Shown here one piece after another: positions 53,728-62,716 of a stretch of DNA of 64,000 bases. The number at the start of each line of letters is the position of its first letter. Within the stretch, counting starts at the first letter, position 1. The notes under the pieces are model-generated. The model was given only the letters and a program-made list of their open reading frames with translations, did no database searches and had not been told where the DNA came from. The DNA comes from Pseudovibrio ascidiaceicola (GTDB lineage: Bacteria > Pseudomonadota > Alphaproteobacteria > Rhizobiales > Stappiaceae), in the NCBI RefSeq assembly GCF_900114245.1, contig NZ_FOSK01000013.1, positions 1-64,000 of the forward strand, written 5' to 3'. Made by a program: the position numbers and the translations under genes.

Positions 53728-54782
53728 CAGACCACCCCTTTCCAGACTTTGACACCATTCGGTCGACCAGGGATCATCAATGGTGCGGACTGCGTCATTG
53801 CCTGATCAATGGACGGATTGTCTTGCTCCCACACTTTCGGGAACATAGGCATCGCCTGAAGACCAGCCTTTTTGTCCATGATGGTGCCAAATGCACGAAC
53901 CCCGTAAACGCCAGAGGTACCACTTTCACCAACTGGTGCAATCAGCATGACTTCACCGGATTCCAGATAAGGCTTTTCGGTCCCATCAACATCACGATAA
54001 GTGCTGTGATCGACATAGATGTTAAAGTTGCCAACGGTTCCTTTGAACTCAACTGGATTTTCTGGATCTGTTGCAGATGGGGACGCCGTCAAAGTGCTGT
54101 CATTGCGCTTGGTCAGATCCATCTCTGCCTTCACGCTTTTATTCACTTTGAAATGTCGCCACACATCCGGCGCCATATAAACTTCTGTTGCCCGAGACCC
54201 TGTCTTTTTAGCAACCTCCGCAGAACCTTCTTCCAGCAGAGAGAAAAGCTCGTAGTCAGCATTGGACCATTTCTGGTCATCATCAGTGATCAAGTCCACC
54301 ATTTCAGGTGCACGGCCAAAATCCACCAGGCGAGCGGGATAATCTTCACCAGCAATAGTGACTTTGCCGTCTTTCAAAGCGAAACGCGCAAGCCATTCCC
54401 ATCGCGCTTCAACTTGCATTTTTTGCTCATACAGGGCGATGGAAACAGCACGTTCAAACCGATCCATAGCAGTAAGTTCACCAGAGAACTTTTCACCAGC
54501 CATACGCGTAACAGCATCGTTTGGCTTGATCATATTCAGCGGCTTCACATAAGCAGGTTTGAAAGATTTAGCCGTATATCCAGCACGCTCCTGCGGCTTG
54601 CCCGCATTCAGAGGCATCACGAAAGGTGCAAGAGATACCTGGTCTCTGAATACACTATCAAAGTGGATCTCTTCTTTGTCGGAGAGATACTCAAGCTTGA
54701 AAAACTTATCAATGAAATGCCGTTTAGGCGTGAAAATTGTTTCGATCACGGTCATCAGATCGCTTAGGGTGTAAATATCCAT
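53727..54782 (-). CDS. Phage major capsid protein (lambda gpE family)
   Basis: A 351-residue HK97-fold capsid protein of the gpE family: IETIFTPKRHFIDKFFK, VMPLNAGKPQERAGYTAKSFKPAYVKP and ARWEWLARFALKDG, with the C-terminal APLMIPGRPNGVKVWKGVV. Together with the gpD-like decoration protein and ClpP-like protease it defines a lambda-type head module. Confidence 0.93.
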   Translation of the reverse strand: MDIYTLSDLMTVIETIFTPKRHFIDKFFKLEYLSDKEEIHFDSVFRDQVSLAPFVMPLNAGKPQERAGYTAKSFKPAYVKPLNMIKPNDAVTRMAGEKFSGELTAMDRFERAVSIALYEQKMQVEARWEWLARFALKDGKVTIAGEDYPARLVDFGRAPEMVDLITDDDQKWSNADYELFSLLEEGSAEVAKKTGSRATEVYMAPDVWRHFKVNKSVKAEMDLTKRNDSTLTASPSATDPENPVEFKGTVGNFNIYVDHSTYRDVDGTEKPYLESGEVMLIAPVGESGTSGVYGVRAFGTIMDKKAGLQAMPMFPKVWEQDNPSIDQAMTQSAPLMIPGRPNGVKVWKGVV

Positions 54783-54795
54783 GAACGTAATCTCC

Positions 54796-55146
54796 TTAAG
54801 CCGCTTGCCAATAACGCGCCAAGATACCGTTGCCGCGTAGCGCTTGTTTCACCACTTCAGCATCCAGGCCACCAAAGTACATTTCATTTAGGTTGAAATC
54901 TTCACCTTGAACGTAAACGCCCATGGAGCTGTCGGCCTCCAGCGTAATGCCAACGGTCATCACAACACTGGCCTTGCTCGCATCGGTAAGCGCAACAAAC
55001 ACCTTGTTGGCACTGTCATACTCAAGCACTTGGCCGCGTTTATAAGTACCTGCGGCAACTGTGTTAGGTTGGGTTTTAACGTTCCCACCATGAAGATTAT
55101 CGACGGGAGACGTTCCGTGATTGGTATTTCCAGCCAGCTGGCTCAT
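54796..55146 (-). CDS. Head decoration protein (lambda gpD family)
   Basis: A 116-residue capsid-stabilising protein. The segment starting VAAGTYKRGQVLEYDS and the VMTVGITLEADS strand are typical of gpD-like trimers. It overlaps the protease gene by 4 bases. Confidence 0.88.
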   Translation of the reverse strand: MSQLAGNTNHGTSPVDNLHGGNVKTQPNTVAAGTYKRGQVLEYDSANKVFVALTDASKASVVMTVGITLEADSSMGVYVQGEDFNLNEMYFGGLDAEVVKQALRGNGILARYWQAA

Positions 55147-56219
55147 TTAGCACCTCCAAACATGCTCTTTGCTCGATTGACCAGGCGTGTCCCTTTGTCA
55201 TCGTCGGTCAAATCTGATGGGTTGCTGTAACTAGATGCTTGGGAACTAGCAGATAGACGCTGCTGTTCGTAAGTACTGGCCTGAGTTCTTTGTCCGTCAC
55301 TCTTCGGCGCATTGCCCTCACCAGCTTTAGCTGCCTTATCAAGCACCTTTTGACTATCTTCAAAGTTCGTTGAGGTCTCAAACGCGAGGTACTTCGCAAG
55401 TTCGGTGCGGCCAGCAGCTTCATCACAATTGAGGATCTTACCGATGCGCTCACGTTCCGCTGTTGCCTCATCGGCAGCGTTTGACTGCGTCTTGTCGGTG
55501 TTAGGGCTGGCGGAGTTGGCATCCGCCGCAGGTTGTGTCGTCATAGGCTGTATCTCCTGATTGACAGTCGTTTGTGCGACGGATGCCGCCGGAGAGCGCT
55601 GAGCTTCAGCGCTCCAGTTCTTTGTCTTGGAAAGTTGTTTCAAAGTGTCGGGCGCGCAGTTGTAAGTCTGGTAGTCAAAGGCAGATACACTCACGGCCTG
55701 AGCAGCCTCATCAACGGTTGCAAAACCTTGAGCCTGAGCTTCACTGCCATTCATCCAGGTTTCTTCAACCATCATCTGGCGTAGCTCTTCAGCTGTCTTT
55801 CCGGTTACATCTGCGTATATGCCTGCAAGCAGATCGGCTTGCTTGTGCAGCAGCTCGCCCATCGCTTCATGCTCTGCCGCAGTGCCGCGTTTTTCTCCAG
55901 CCGGGTCATGGATCATCATCATGGCCCCGGTGCGCATGGTCCGTTCATCACCAGCCATGGCAATAACGGAGGCAGCGGAAGCAGCCATTGCGTCAATAAT
56001 GACGGACACTTTGCCCTTATGCGTCTTTAATGCATTGAAGATGGCAATGCCTTCATCGGTATAGCCGCCACCTGAGTTAATCCGCACAGCGATTGGCTCA
56101 TCACGGCCATGCAGAGCAAGAGCGTTCAGCACTTCCCGCGCTGTAAAGCCTTCACCCCAATAGCTTTCACCAACGAACCCATAAAGAATGAGTTCGCCGT
56201 CCTGTAAAATTTCCGGCAT
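55143..56219 (-). CDS. Head maturation protease with scaffold-like C-terminus (ClpP/S49 fold)
   Basis: A 358-residue protein. Residues 1-180 are ClpP-like: RINSGGGYTDEG, catalytic serine in AMAASAAS (about S81) and histidine in MMIHDP (H104). The C-terminal ~130 residues are low-complexity and helical, like a scaffold (lambda gpC/Nu3 arrangement). Confidence 0.9.
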   Translation of the reverse strand: MPEILQDGELILYGFVGESYWGEGFTAREVLNALALHGRDEPIAVRINSGGGYTDEGIAIFNALKTHKGKVSVIIDAMAASAASVIAMAGDERTMRTGAMMMIHDPAGEKRGTAAEHEAMGELLHKQADLLAGIYADVTGKTAEELRQMMVEETWMNGSEAQAQGFATVDEAAQAVSVSAFDYQTYNCAPDTLKQLSKTKNWSAEAQRSPAASVAQTTVNQEIQPMTTQPAADANSASPNTDKTQSNAADEATAERERIGKILNCDEAAGRTELAKYLAFETSTNFEDSQKVLDKAAKAGEGNAPKSDGQRTQASTYEQQRLSASSQASSYSNPSDLTDDDKGTRLVNRAKSMFGGAK

Positions 56220-56243
56220 TTTGAAAATCCTTAAAGGTTGGGT

Positions 56244-56504
56244 TCAGCACCAGCGAACTGAGCGCGCTCGGCGAAGAACCTTACCGCCAGCAGCCAAGCT
56301 GCATTTGGCCTCATACTGAGCAATGAGTTTTTGCAGAGCTGGCAGGTTGGCGGCAGAGTACGTCACTTCATCGCGCCCAAAGCGAACGGTTTCCCGGCGC
56401 CCACCAGAGGCCACAACCAGCTCAATCTTGCGAAGCGCGGTTGCAATGGCACAAGGCTGATTGATTGAGACCATGTCAGAACCGATTTTGACCTGATCAT
56501 TCAT
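56244..56504 (-). CDS. Head-tail joining protein (lambda gpW-like)
   Basis: An 86-residue protein. The core ELVVASGGRRETVRFGRDEVTYSAANLPALQKLIAQYE aligns by eye with lambda gpW (DGRRVEF...TSVSDLKKYIAELE). It is encoded after the portal rather than before it as in lambda. Overlaps the portal stop by 8 bases. Confidence 0.75.
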   Translation of the reverse strand: MNDQVKIGSDMVSINQPCAIATALRKIELVVASGGRRETVRFGRDEVTYSAANLPALQKLIAQYEAKCSLAAGGKVLRRARSVRWC

Positions 56505-58128
56505 CGGTTACCCCTTGTGCTCCATCATTAGTGACTTCGGTTGCTTGTGAAGTTTTCGGCTCATAAGGCGAGCGCATGCCAGCTTCGAGATAACGCCGGT
56601 GCTCTGAGAGGCGCTGCTCAAACAGCTCCTCTTCATCAATGCCCATCTCAGAGCATTCATGTGCAAGGGACGAAGTGCCATTCTCCAACCGAGTGCTGGA
56701 AGCCTTGGCGCTTTTTGCATCATCTGCCGTTGGTTTGGCTGGACCTTGCCACTGAGCCCAGGATGCTTCCTCACGCAAAGCCGAATAAGCTTCATATCCG
56801 CCCTTGAACGGGATACGGCCCTCTCCCACTTCCTCATCAAGCCAGCTTTCGTAAACAGCCTGATAAGTTGGCGCAGCAATGCGCTCTCGCCGCCTGGTCA
56901 CAACCGGCCAGATGCTCGCATTTTCCATGCGCACACTGGAGTAAGTGGCATTGGAATAATCCATGGTGAGGCCACCATAGGTAATCCCAATCGCCCGTGC
57001 CATTTCCCGCCCAAGTGAACCTGAGAACGGCAGATAGTGAGGCCCCGGTGTACCAGCTGTCTTGATTTCAAAATCTTCGCCCGGCGCGATATGTGACACC
57101 GTTGGATCACTACCCAAACTCACGGAGCTTTCTGCAGCTTTCGCCAATGAGCCAGACAGATAACCAGCAAACTCTTCCACATACTCAGAATCTTCAGAGC
57201 TTTTGGCGATGGCTTCAATTGCAGCAAATGCTTCTTCTGATGGTAACTCACTCTTTAAAACAGCGGCAAACAAGGTTTGCAAAATCGCCGTTTGCAGCGT
57301 GGCATCCTCAAGCATTTCATGCTGGATGTGTTTTCTAAAGGCAGACGCCAGAACAGAGATCCCACGCACATCACTTGCGCATGTTGGATCAAAGATATGT
57401 AGGACTTGAGCCCGCCCCGCTAAATCGCGAGCGTTATACCGCGTCTTGACGGTTTGACCGTTTCTCGCCTCTTCAATCAGATAGGATATTGGGCGACCAT
57501 TCTCATCATGGAAGACACCTTGAAACAGACGGTCATGCTCCAGCGTGTCTTGAACCAACTTCTGAGGTGAGAACAAACAAAGCTTTGTGCCGGCTTTAAT
57601 GCCGTAGCGAGCCCGCTGCGCACCGCCCATGTAATCAAGCATGCCCGTGACTTCGCCAAAGGTGATGTAGTCCCGTAAAGAGCAATCAACCAGCTGAGGC
57701 AGAGTGAACTTGCCGCGCATGTCACACTCAGCCTGGTTCCAGGCAAACCGCTTCCAGCGCTGCTTAACAATCCGGCACCATTCAGCTGTCTCCTGCGCGT
57801 CATAGCCCGCAGCGCTTAAGTTCGGCTTGGGGTTAAGCAACAACTCAGAACCAACCGTATCTGCAATTACCTGGTCAACGGCCCCTTTAAGCCGGCCTGA
57901 GTTTTGAATGATATCTCGCGCCAGACCTGCACAGCGACGCCAGGACAAACGAATATCATCCCGGCTGTTTGTGAGCGAAGCTGGACGTGTTGCCAGAACC
58001 TTAGAGCGGGTATCACGCAGATATCGACTGACGCTGCGCACTGCAACCTGTCCTGGTCCCTTATCGGTAAGAGCAGGTTTGTCGCCCCGGTTAAGCAACC
58101 GACCAAGCGCTTTTAACGGTTTCGCCAT
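56497..58128 (-). CDS. Phage portal protein (lambda gpB family)
   Basis: A 543-residue portal. ATG at 58128 has AGAGGCG upstream. Family segments include RLSWRRCAGLARDIIQNSG, LGREMARAIGITYGGLTMDYSNATYSSVRMENA and the WLDEEVGEGRIPF helix. It overlaps the terminase gene by 16 bases. Confidence 0.93.
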   Translation of the reverse strand: MAKPLKALGRLLNRGDKPALTDKGPGQVAVRSVSRYLRDTRSKVLATRPASLTNSRDDIRLSWRRCAGLARDIIQNSGRLKGAVDQVIADTVGSELLLNPKPNLSAAGYDAQETAEWCRIVKQRWKRFAWNQAECDMRGKFTLPQLVDCSLRDYITFGEVTGMLDYMGGAQRARYGIKAGTKLCLFSPQKLVQDTLEHDRLFQGVFHDENGRPISYLIEEARNGQTVKTRYNARDLAGRAQVLHIFDPTCASDVRGISVLASAFRKHIQHEMLEDATLQTAILQTLFAAVLKSELPSEEAFAAIEAIAKSSEDSEYVEEFAGYLSGSLAKAAESSVSLGSDPTVSHIAPGEDFEIKTAGTPGPHYLPFSGSLGREMARAIGITYGGLTMDYSNATYSSVRMENASIWPVVTRRRERIAAPTYQAVYESWLDEEVGEGRIPFKGGYEAYSALREEASWAQWQGPAKPTADDAKSAKASSTRLENGTSSLAHECSEMGIDEEELFEQRLSEHRRYLEAGMRSPYEPKTSQATEVTNDGAQGVTDE

Positions 58129-60167
58129 TTCTCGCGCCTCTTCCTGATGCGTTCCTGCCTCTCTGCCCATCCTTTGTCATGAGCTGGAGCTGCCTTTGTC
58201 TGTGATGTTTCGATGGGAATGTCTGCCTGGTTTGCCTTCACAACTTCAGGCGAGAGCAAGTCCAGTTCCTTTTCAGGCACCAACCGCTTTCGCAGCCGCG
58301 CCCAATCATTGTCGGTGTTAGAGGTCAGGCCCAAATGCTCGGCAATCGCCATGGCGTAGATCCGGCAATCAAGGAAGTGGTTGTCCTTTCGGGACTTCTT
58401 CCATTCCTCTTTCAACCGGCCCTTGACCAGTTTTTGATCAAAGTACTCAGCAGTGATCTGGAGGAAGTACTCTTCGTCCAGCCAAACGCCAAAGTGGCAA
58501 TATCCAGGCGGATCACACTCAGCGCCCGCAGCCATGCCAGATTTGTGCAGACTACCGAAGAACTCGTGCTTAAGACCCCACGTTCCAACCGGCCAAAGCT
58601 GCGAGCCGCGTACCTTTACGCGCTTGCCCCGTTTGTTGACTGATTTCTTTTGCGGCAACCCGATCGCAGGAACACCTCGTCCCCCTTGGCCTTTGATGGC
58701 GTAGGTATCTGGCCTTGCTCTGCACCAGCTAAGGACTTGCTCCATACGACCACTGTCACCAGCATCCACCGCCAGACCATCCAACCGGCGTTCAATGCCC
58801 CAGGCATCTTTGAAGCCTTGCTTGTAAAACGTATCCAGCTTGAGCCATGCACCCGCTTTGATGTCATCTGTTGAACCTTCAAAGAAGTGCGCATCCACAC
58901 ACCAGCTTTGCCGATCATCACCAAAGGCCACTGCCTCCACATAGATGCCGTAGTGCTGAACATCTGCGCCAGCCACGAACAACAGGCCCTCTGCTGGGAT
59001 CTTCCCACGCTCCAGTTGTTCACGCCGCTCCATAAGTCGTTCATGTTTGGGAGCATTGCCGCGCATGGCGTAGGCCTTAGCAAGCACCAGATTGGTGAAG
59101 TTCTTTTTGGCAGCCTCGCTGCGCTTTTCAGCGTTGATGTAATCCCGTGCAATATCGCCGTAGCTCATCATCAAGGAGCAAAACGCATCTACATGGAAAC
59201 CCGGTTGACGTCCTTCACTTGGCTTAGTCGCGATAAAACGACCTTTGCGAACAGCAACAACCCGCTCTGCTTCCGTAATGGAGTGACCGCATTCCTCACA
59301 AAGGTAGGTGCTCTCCTCTGGGTTCTCTCGGTTGACTTGAAACCCGCTCCAATCCTGCCTTTGCTCAAACTCGCAGGACGGGCAGCTGATATGCCAGAAC
59401 CGCTGATCTGAGCGCTTGAAATCCCGGTCGATGCGGCAATGGCCAGGCCCTTCGCCATCTTCATCCCCGCTGTCATGTTCCGGCGTCGAAAGAGCAAAGA
59501 TCTTATAGGACTTCTCGCGGCGAAACGCGGTGAAACGACCAAAGAAAAGCTCTTCCGGATCGCCGCCATTGTCGGTCTCCTCCCACTTGGAAACCTCGTC
59601 TTTCACCCCAAACTTGATCGTCTTGGAGGAAAGGTCCATTTCCGAGTTGGCATTGGCCAAGGACAACGCGCCGCCTGGAAACTTCTTCTCAAAGGTGGTT
59701 GATCCTTTGCCGCTGCGGCTCGCAACAGGTTCAATCACCCGCTTGGATGTGCGCTTCTCCCATGCCTCAATCAAAGGCATGATCTTCATGGAGTTGGTTT
59801 CTTTCAGCGCCTGATCGCCCGGCACGGCATACAAGATATTATCTGGCGCGTTTTCCGCCAAATAGATGCTCCAGGAAAGCCCCAGGATGGAAACACCGGT
59901 CTGCTGGGATTTGCGCACGCAGACGTAATTGCAAGGGTGATCAGCTGACAGACACTCTGCAATTTCCGGCAAGTACGGCGCATCTTTTGCATTCCAAAGC
60001 TCTCCGCGCCTTGGACCATCTACAAGCTCAATGTTCTTTGGTAGCCATTCATGAAAAGGAAGCGGTTTTTTAGGGCGGATCGCTTTTGCAAGCACTCGGG
60101 TAACAAGCCGAGCCGCACCGTAAACCCTCGTGTTTGCGTTTTGCAAACTTCCCAAAGTTTCCTGCAT
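58113..60167 (-). CDS. Terminase large subunit (lambda gpA family)
   Basis: A 684-residue packaging motor. The N-terminal ATPase has a variant Walker A (VRKSQQTGVS), as in lambda gpA. A central zinc-ribbon-like region shows CPSCEFEQ and CEECGHS. The C-terminal nuclease domain has AVDAGDSGR and later acidic residues. The gpA-type terminase implies cos packaging and cohesive ends. Confidence 0.95.
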   Translation of the reverse strand: MQETLGSLQNANTRVYGAARLVTRVLAKAIRPKKPLPFHEWLPKNIELVDGPRRGELWNAKDAPYLPEIAECLSADHPCNYVCVRKSQQTGVSILGLSWSIYLAENAPDNILYAVPGDQALKETNSMKIMPLIEAWEKRTSKRVIEPVASRSGKGSTTFEKKFPGGALSLANANSEMDLSSKTIKFGVKDEVSKWEETDNGGDPEELFFGRFTAFRREKSYKIFALSTPEHDSGDEDGEGPGHCRIDRDFKRSDQRFWHISCPSCEFEQRQDWSGFQVNRENPEESTYLCEECGHSITEAERVVAVRKGRFIATKPSEGRQPGFHVDAFCSLMMSYGDIARDYINAEKRSEAAKKNFTNLVLAKAYAMRGNAPKHERLMERREQLERGKIPAEGLLFVAGADVQHYGIYVEAVAFGDDRQSWCVDAHFFEGSTDDIKAGAWLKLDTFYKQGFKDAWGIERRLDGLAVDAGDSGRMEQVLSWCRARPDTYAIKGQGGRGVPAIGLPQKKSVNKRGKRVKVRGSQLWPVGTWGLKHEFFGSLHKSGMAAGAECDPPGYCHFGVWLDEEYFLQITAEYFDQKLVKGRLKEEWKKSRKDNHFLDCRIYAMAIAEHLGLTSNTDNDWARLRKRLVPEKELDLLSPEVVKANQADIPIETSQTKAAPAHDKGWAERQERIRKRREKWRNR

Positions 60168-60183
60168 GGCTCACCTGTTGTAG

Positions 60184-60867
60184 TTAGAGTTCCTCCTGTT
60201 GCTCGCCTGCGAGCATGAGTTCTTCTGCGCTTGCTTCTGCGCCGATCAAGCCGTCCGGCAAGTCATCAAACTGGGGTGCGTCCCGAAAAGCTGCTTCCAT
60301 GGCCTCTGCAATCTCTTCTGCAACTTCAAAAGCCGCATCTTTGAGCGCCAACCGCAGCCCGTGCACACCATCCTTGGTGAGACGCGCGGCAAGGTCATCA
60401 GCTCGGTTAGGAAGCCGGGCAACAACAGACTTAATCTCACCGCCCATTGTAGCCAGTGCATCTTCCATCAGATCCCGACGTACCAGATTTCCAAGCTCCT
60501 CCTGCATTGTAAGGCGGAGCCGAAGTACCTTAAGCCATGTCTCCTGACGCTTGCCCTCGTTCAGGCTCTGCGGATCGGCACCGGGTATTGCCGGCATACT
60601 GCCCTCTGTCACGGACTGGCTTGTTGGTGACCTTTGAACAGCGGGGAGCTTGGTGGGCGCTTTCAACGGATTAGAAAACCGGGAGCGGATATGATCGTAA
60701 TGGGCAAGCGAAAAGCATGTAATCCGCCCACGCCCATCCCGCTCAACCGGTAAGTTATGATTGTCTGCATAGTTGCGCACGTTCTTTGAAACAGCCGACT
60801 TAGAGACCCCATCGCGATCGGCAACTTGGACAAATGTTGCCATCACCAGAGGTGCATCATCCTGCAT
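60184..60867 (-). CDS. Terminase small subunit-like DNA-binding protein
   Basis: A 227-residue protein from ATG 60867 (CGGAGG upstream). The N-terminal VQVADRDGVSKSAVSKNVRNYA is a helix-turn-helix of the Nu1 type; the C-terminal half is helical and acidic, as in subunits that contact the large terminase. It lies 17 bases before the large subunit gene. Confidence 0.8.
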   Translation of the reverse strand: MQDDAPLVMATFVQVADRDGVSKSAVSKNVRNYADNHNLPVERDGRGRITCFSLAHYDHIRSRFSNPLKAPTKLPAVQRSPTSQSVTEGSMPAIPGADPQSLNEGKRQETWLKVLRLRLTMQEELGNLVRRDLMEDALATMGGEIKSVVARLPNRADDLAARLTKDGVHGLRLALKDAAFEVAEEIAEAMEAAFRDAPQFDDLPDGLIGAEASAEELMLAGEQQEEL

Positions 60868-60883
60868 CTGAAAACCTCCGTTC

Positions 60884-60932
60884 TGGCAACCTTGGCAACC
60901 GGTTGCTGGCAACCCTAACAACCCTGACAACT
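60884..60932. repeat. GGCAACC repeats upstream of the small terminase gene
   Basis: GGCAACC occurs three times (60885, 60894, 60909) plus one inverted GGTTGC (60901), with two weaker CAAC copies after. A perfect CAACCGGTTG palindrome lies at 60896-60905. A GC-rich block (60961-60985) follows. Small terminase subunits bind such repeats at cosB, so this is a candidate packaging site. Confidence 0.55.
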
Positions 60933-61035
60933 CAAAATTTCAACCTGTAAAACTGGCGAACCCCCGGGAGCTGCGCCCCCCGCGTGGAAACGGTGTTTGG
61001 TACGGTCCCTTATTTCTCAGCCCGCCCCGCTCCGC

Positions 61036-61572
61036 TCAAAGCGAGCGGAGCAGCCGGTCGATTTCGTGTTCCAGCCGAGGATGCAGCTTCTCATCAGCTA
61101 CACTTTCGAGCACGTCCAGGAACTCGTCTTCATGGTTTTGAACATCAGCAGCAGGGTTCGGTCCCCAAAGCTCGCGGACTGGAAGGCGCGCTGCGCTTGA
61201 TCGCTTGAACACTCCAGCATGACCAGAGGCCATCGTAGCGAGGAATGTGCCTTGGTGTGTTCCCCAGTTTCGAACGGAAACTCCGTCTCGTGTCTGGCGA
61301 ACGCTGCCGAGTTGGTAGAGCGGTATCCAACCAGAGCGCATGATGACGCTGGCTGTATCTGCGCCGGTGTTCACTGCAACGGTTATGCTGCGAATATCTT
61401 TTTGCCGCATTCCAGTAGAGGCTGCGGACTTTTGAATGACACGAGTTTTGGCAATTGCCGTCGTGTGTTTGAGGGCCCGAGCAATCGCTTTTCCTTTGAT
61501 GTCTCCGGGTAGATTGCCAAGCCCCCGCATGAGATCATCCAGGTCTCGTTTGTCGAAGTTGACGGTGAACAT
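61036..61572 (-). CDS. Phage minor tail protein Z-like
   Basis: A 178-residue protein from ATG 61572 (AAGG upstream). FDKRDLDDLMRGLGNLPGDIKGKAIARALKHTTAIAKTRV matches the N-terminal pattern of lambda-type minor tail protein Z. Its position upstream of the terminase genes, away from the tail module, is odd. First gene after an early-region terminator, so perhaps the start of the late transcript. Confidence 0.75.
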   Translation of the reverse strand: MFTVNFDKRDLDDLMRGLGNLPGDIKGKAIARALKHTTAIAKTRVIQKSAASTGMRQKDIRSITVAVNTGADTASVIMRSGWIPLYQLGSVRQTRDGVSVRNWGTHQGTFLATMASGHAGVFKRSSAARLPVRELWGPNPAADVQNHEDEFLDVLESVADEKLHPRLEHEIDRLLRSL

Positions 61573-61599
61573 TGCGAAGCCTTGTCGGTATCTCAATAA

Positions 61600-61631
61600 A
61601 AAACCGCCCTGTAGGTCTCCCTCAGAGCGGT
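61600..61631 (-). terminator. Terminator between early and late phage genes
   Basis: On the minus strand ACCGCTCTG pairs with CAGGGCGGT (one wobble), followed by six T residues. It separates the primase-side genes from the packaging and structural genes. Confidence 0.8.
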
Positions 61632-61671
61632 CTTCTTGCCGCTGTCAGGCTGTCAAACGACGCGGGTCAAT

Positions 61672-62403
61672 TCAAGCTGCTGTGCTTAATTTGAGTATTC
61701 TCGCGGCCTTCCGATCAAACTCAGGTGCTTGAAACTTCTTGAGTTTGTGAGTTTTCAACATTGGTAGCGCATCGCTTATGATTTCGAGCGCCGCGCACCA
61801 ATAGGTGTAAGTTTCGAGCAAAAACTCCTCCAAATCACTCTCAACGGATAGGACATGTAACTCACAGGCCTGCCCAACACGGCAGCCCGGACCATCATAA
61901 CCGTAAGGTTTGGGCAGCTTCGTACCGGGACGCACAAAGAGCTCCTCACCATCTACCTGCCAATAGCTCATCACCGTACGCCCAGTCCGATCGCGCTTTT
62001 CTTGCAGCTTGCGACCAGAAACAGCTGGCTTCTCCGGCTGCATCTGCTTGCTGCCGTAATAGACCAGCAATCCAGCCGCATAGGCGCAGTCATCGGACTG
62101 AGCTGCAAACCCCATCACCGCAGCATGCACAGCCTCGGCGTCCGGATGCAGATTTGCCGGTGAGCGCCCACCACCATCCACGAAGGTCCGCAGGTGCAGC
62201 AGCTGCTCAAGTGAGTTCAACGCACACCGGATATCGAAGTGACGAGCTTCATCGTTGCTTACCAGATCCAGATGGGCCTTCTGCTCGCCATAGGTCCAGT
62301 CCAGCAAGCTCACCAGATCAATTGTCCGGATTTCGTTCTGCTCTGCCTGCTCTTGTCTGAGCCGATCGATGTATTCCGGAGAAGCGCGCAGCGTTTGAAC
62401 CAT
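61672..62403 (-). CDS. Hypothetical phage protein
   Basis: A 243-residue cytoplasmic protein next to the replication gene. Segments such as LVSLLDWTYGEQKAHLDLV and PYGYDGPGCRVGQACELHVL are visible but match no family known to me. It starts just past the repeat-rich region. Confidence 0.65.
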   Translation of the reverse strand: MVQTLRASPEYIDRLRQEQAEQNEIRTIDLVSLLDWTYGEQKAHLDLVSNDEARHFDIRCALNSLEQLLHLRTFVDGGGRSPANLHPDAEAVHAAVMGFAAQSDDCAYAAGLLVYYGSKQMQPEKPAVSGRKLQEKRDRTGRTVMSYWQVDGEELFVRPGTKLPKPYGYDGPGCRVGQACELHVLSVESDLEEFLLETYTYWCAALEIISDALPMLKTHKLKKFQAPEFDRKAARILKLSTAA

Positions 62404-62453
62404 AATTGATCTCCTGCGAGTGTTTCAAGGGTACCGCGAGTGTTAAAAACAGA

Positions 62454-62703
62454 CCCTCGCGGGCATTTTATCTTTTAATATCAATTGTTTTTATAACCCT
62501 CCGCGAGGGTTCAAGGGTTAGTTGACTAATTACGCATATGAGAAGTCTTTTCTTTCAAAGCTTAGTCCCCATTCCCCTATATATGCGCAGGCGCGCGCGA
62601 TACCCTCGCGCCCTCGCGGTTATCCTCTAACCCATTCACGGCTTTACGAAATCCGGCGCGAGGCACAAGGCCTGACCCTCGCGCATACCCTCGCACCCTC
62701 GCG
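62454..62703. repeat. Cluster of CCCTCGCG repeats with an AT-rich core; candidate replication origin or operator array
   Basis: The octamer CCCTCGCG occurs exactly at 62454, 62603, 62611, 62676 and 62696, inverted at 62502, and as CCCTCGCA at 62688. An AT-rich stretch (62463-62496) lies between the first copies, and AACCCTC-CGC-GAGGGTT forms a palindrome at 62496-62512. The whole 313-base gap between the primase/helicase stop and the hypothetical gene has no other gene. Such iteron-like arrays beside a helicase gene are typical of phage origins. Confidence 0.65.
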
Positions 62704-62716
62704 GGCTCAGATACAA

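Noticed and set aside
53823-54767. 314-residue plus-strand frame opposite the capsid gene
   Set aside because: Shadow of the gpE-type capsid gene; composition is that of a reversed codon pattern.
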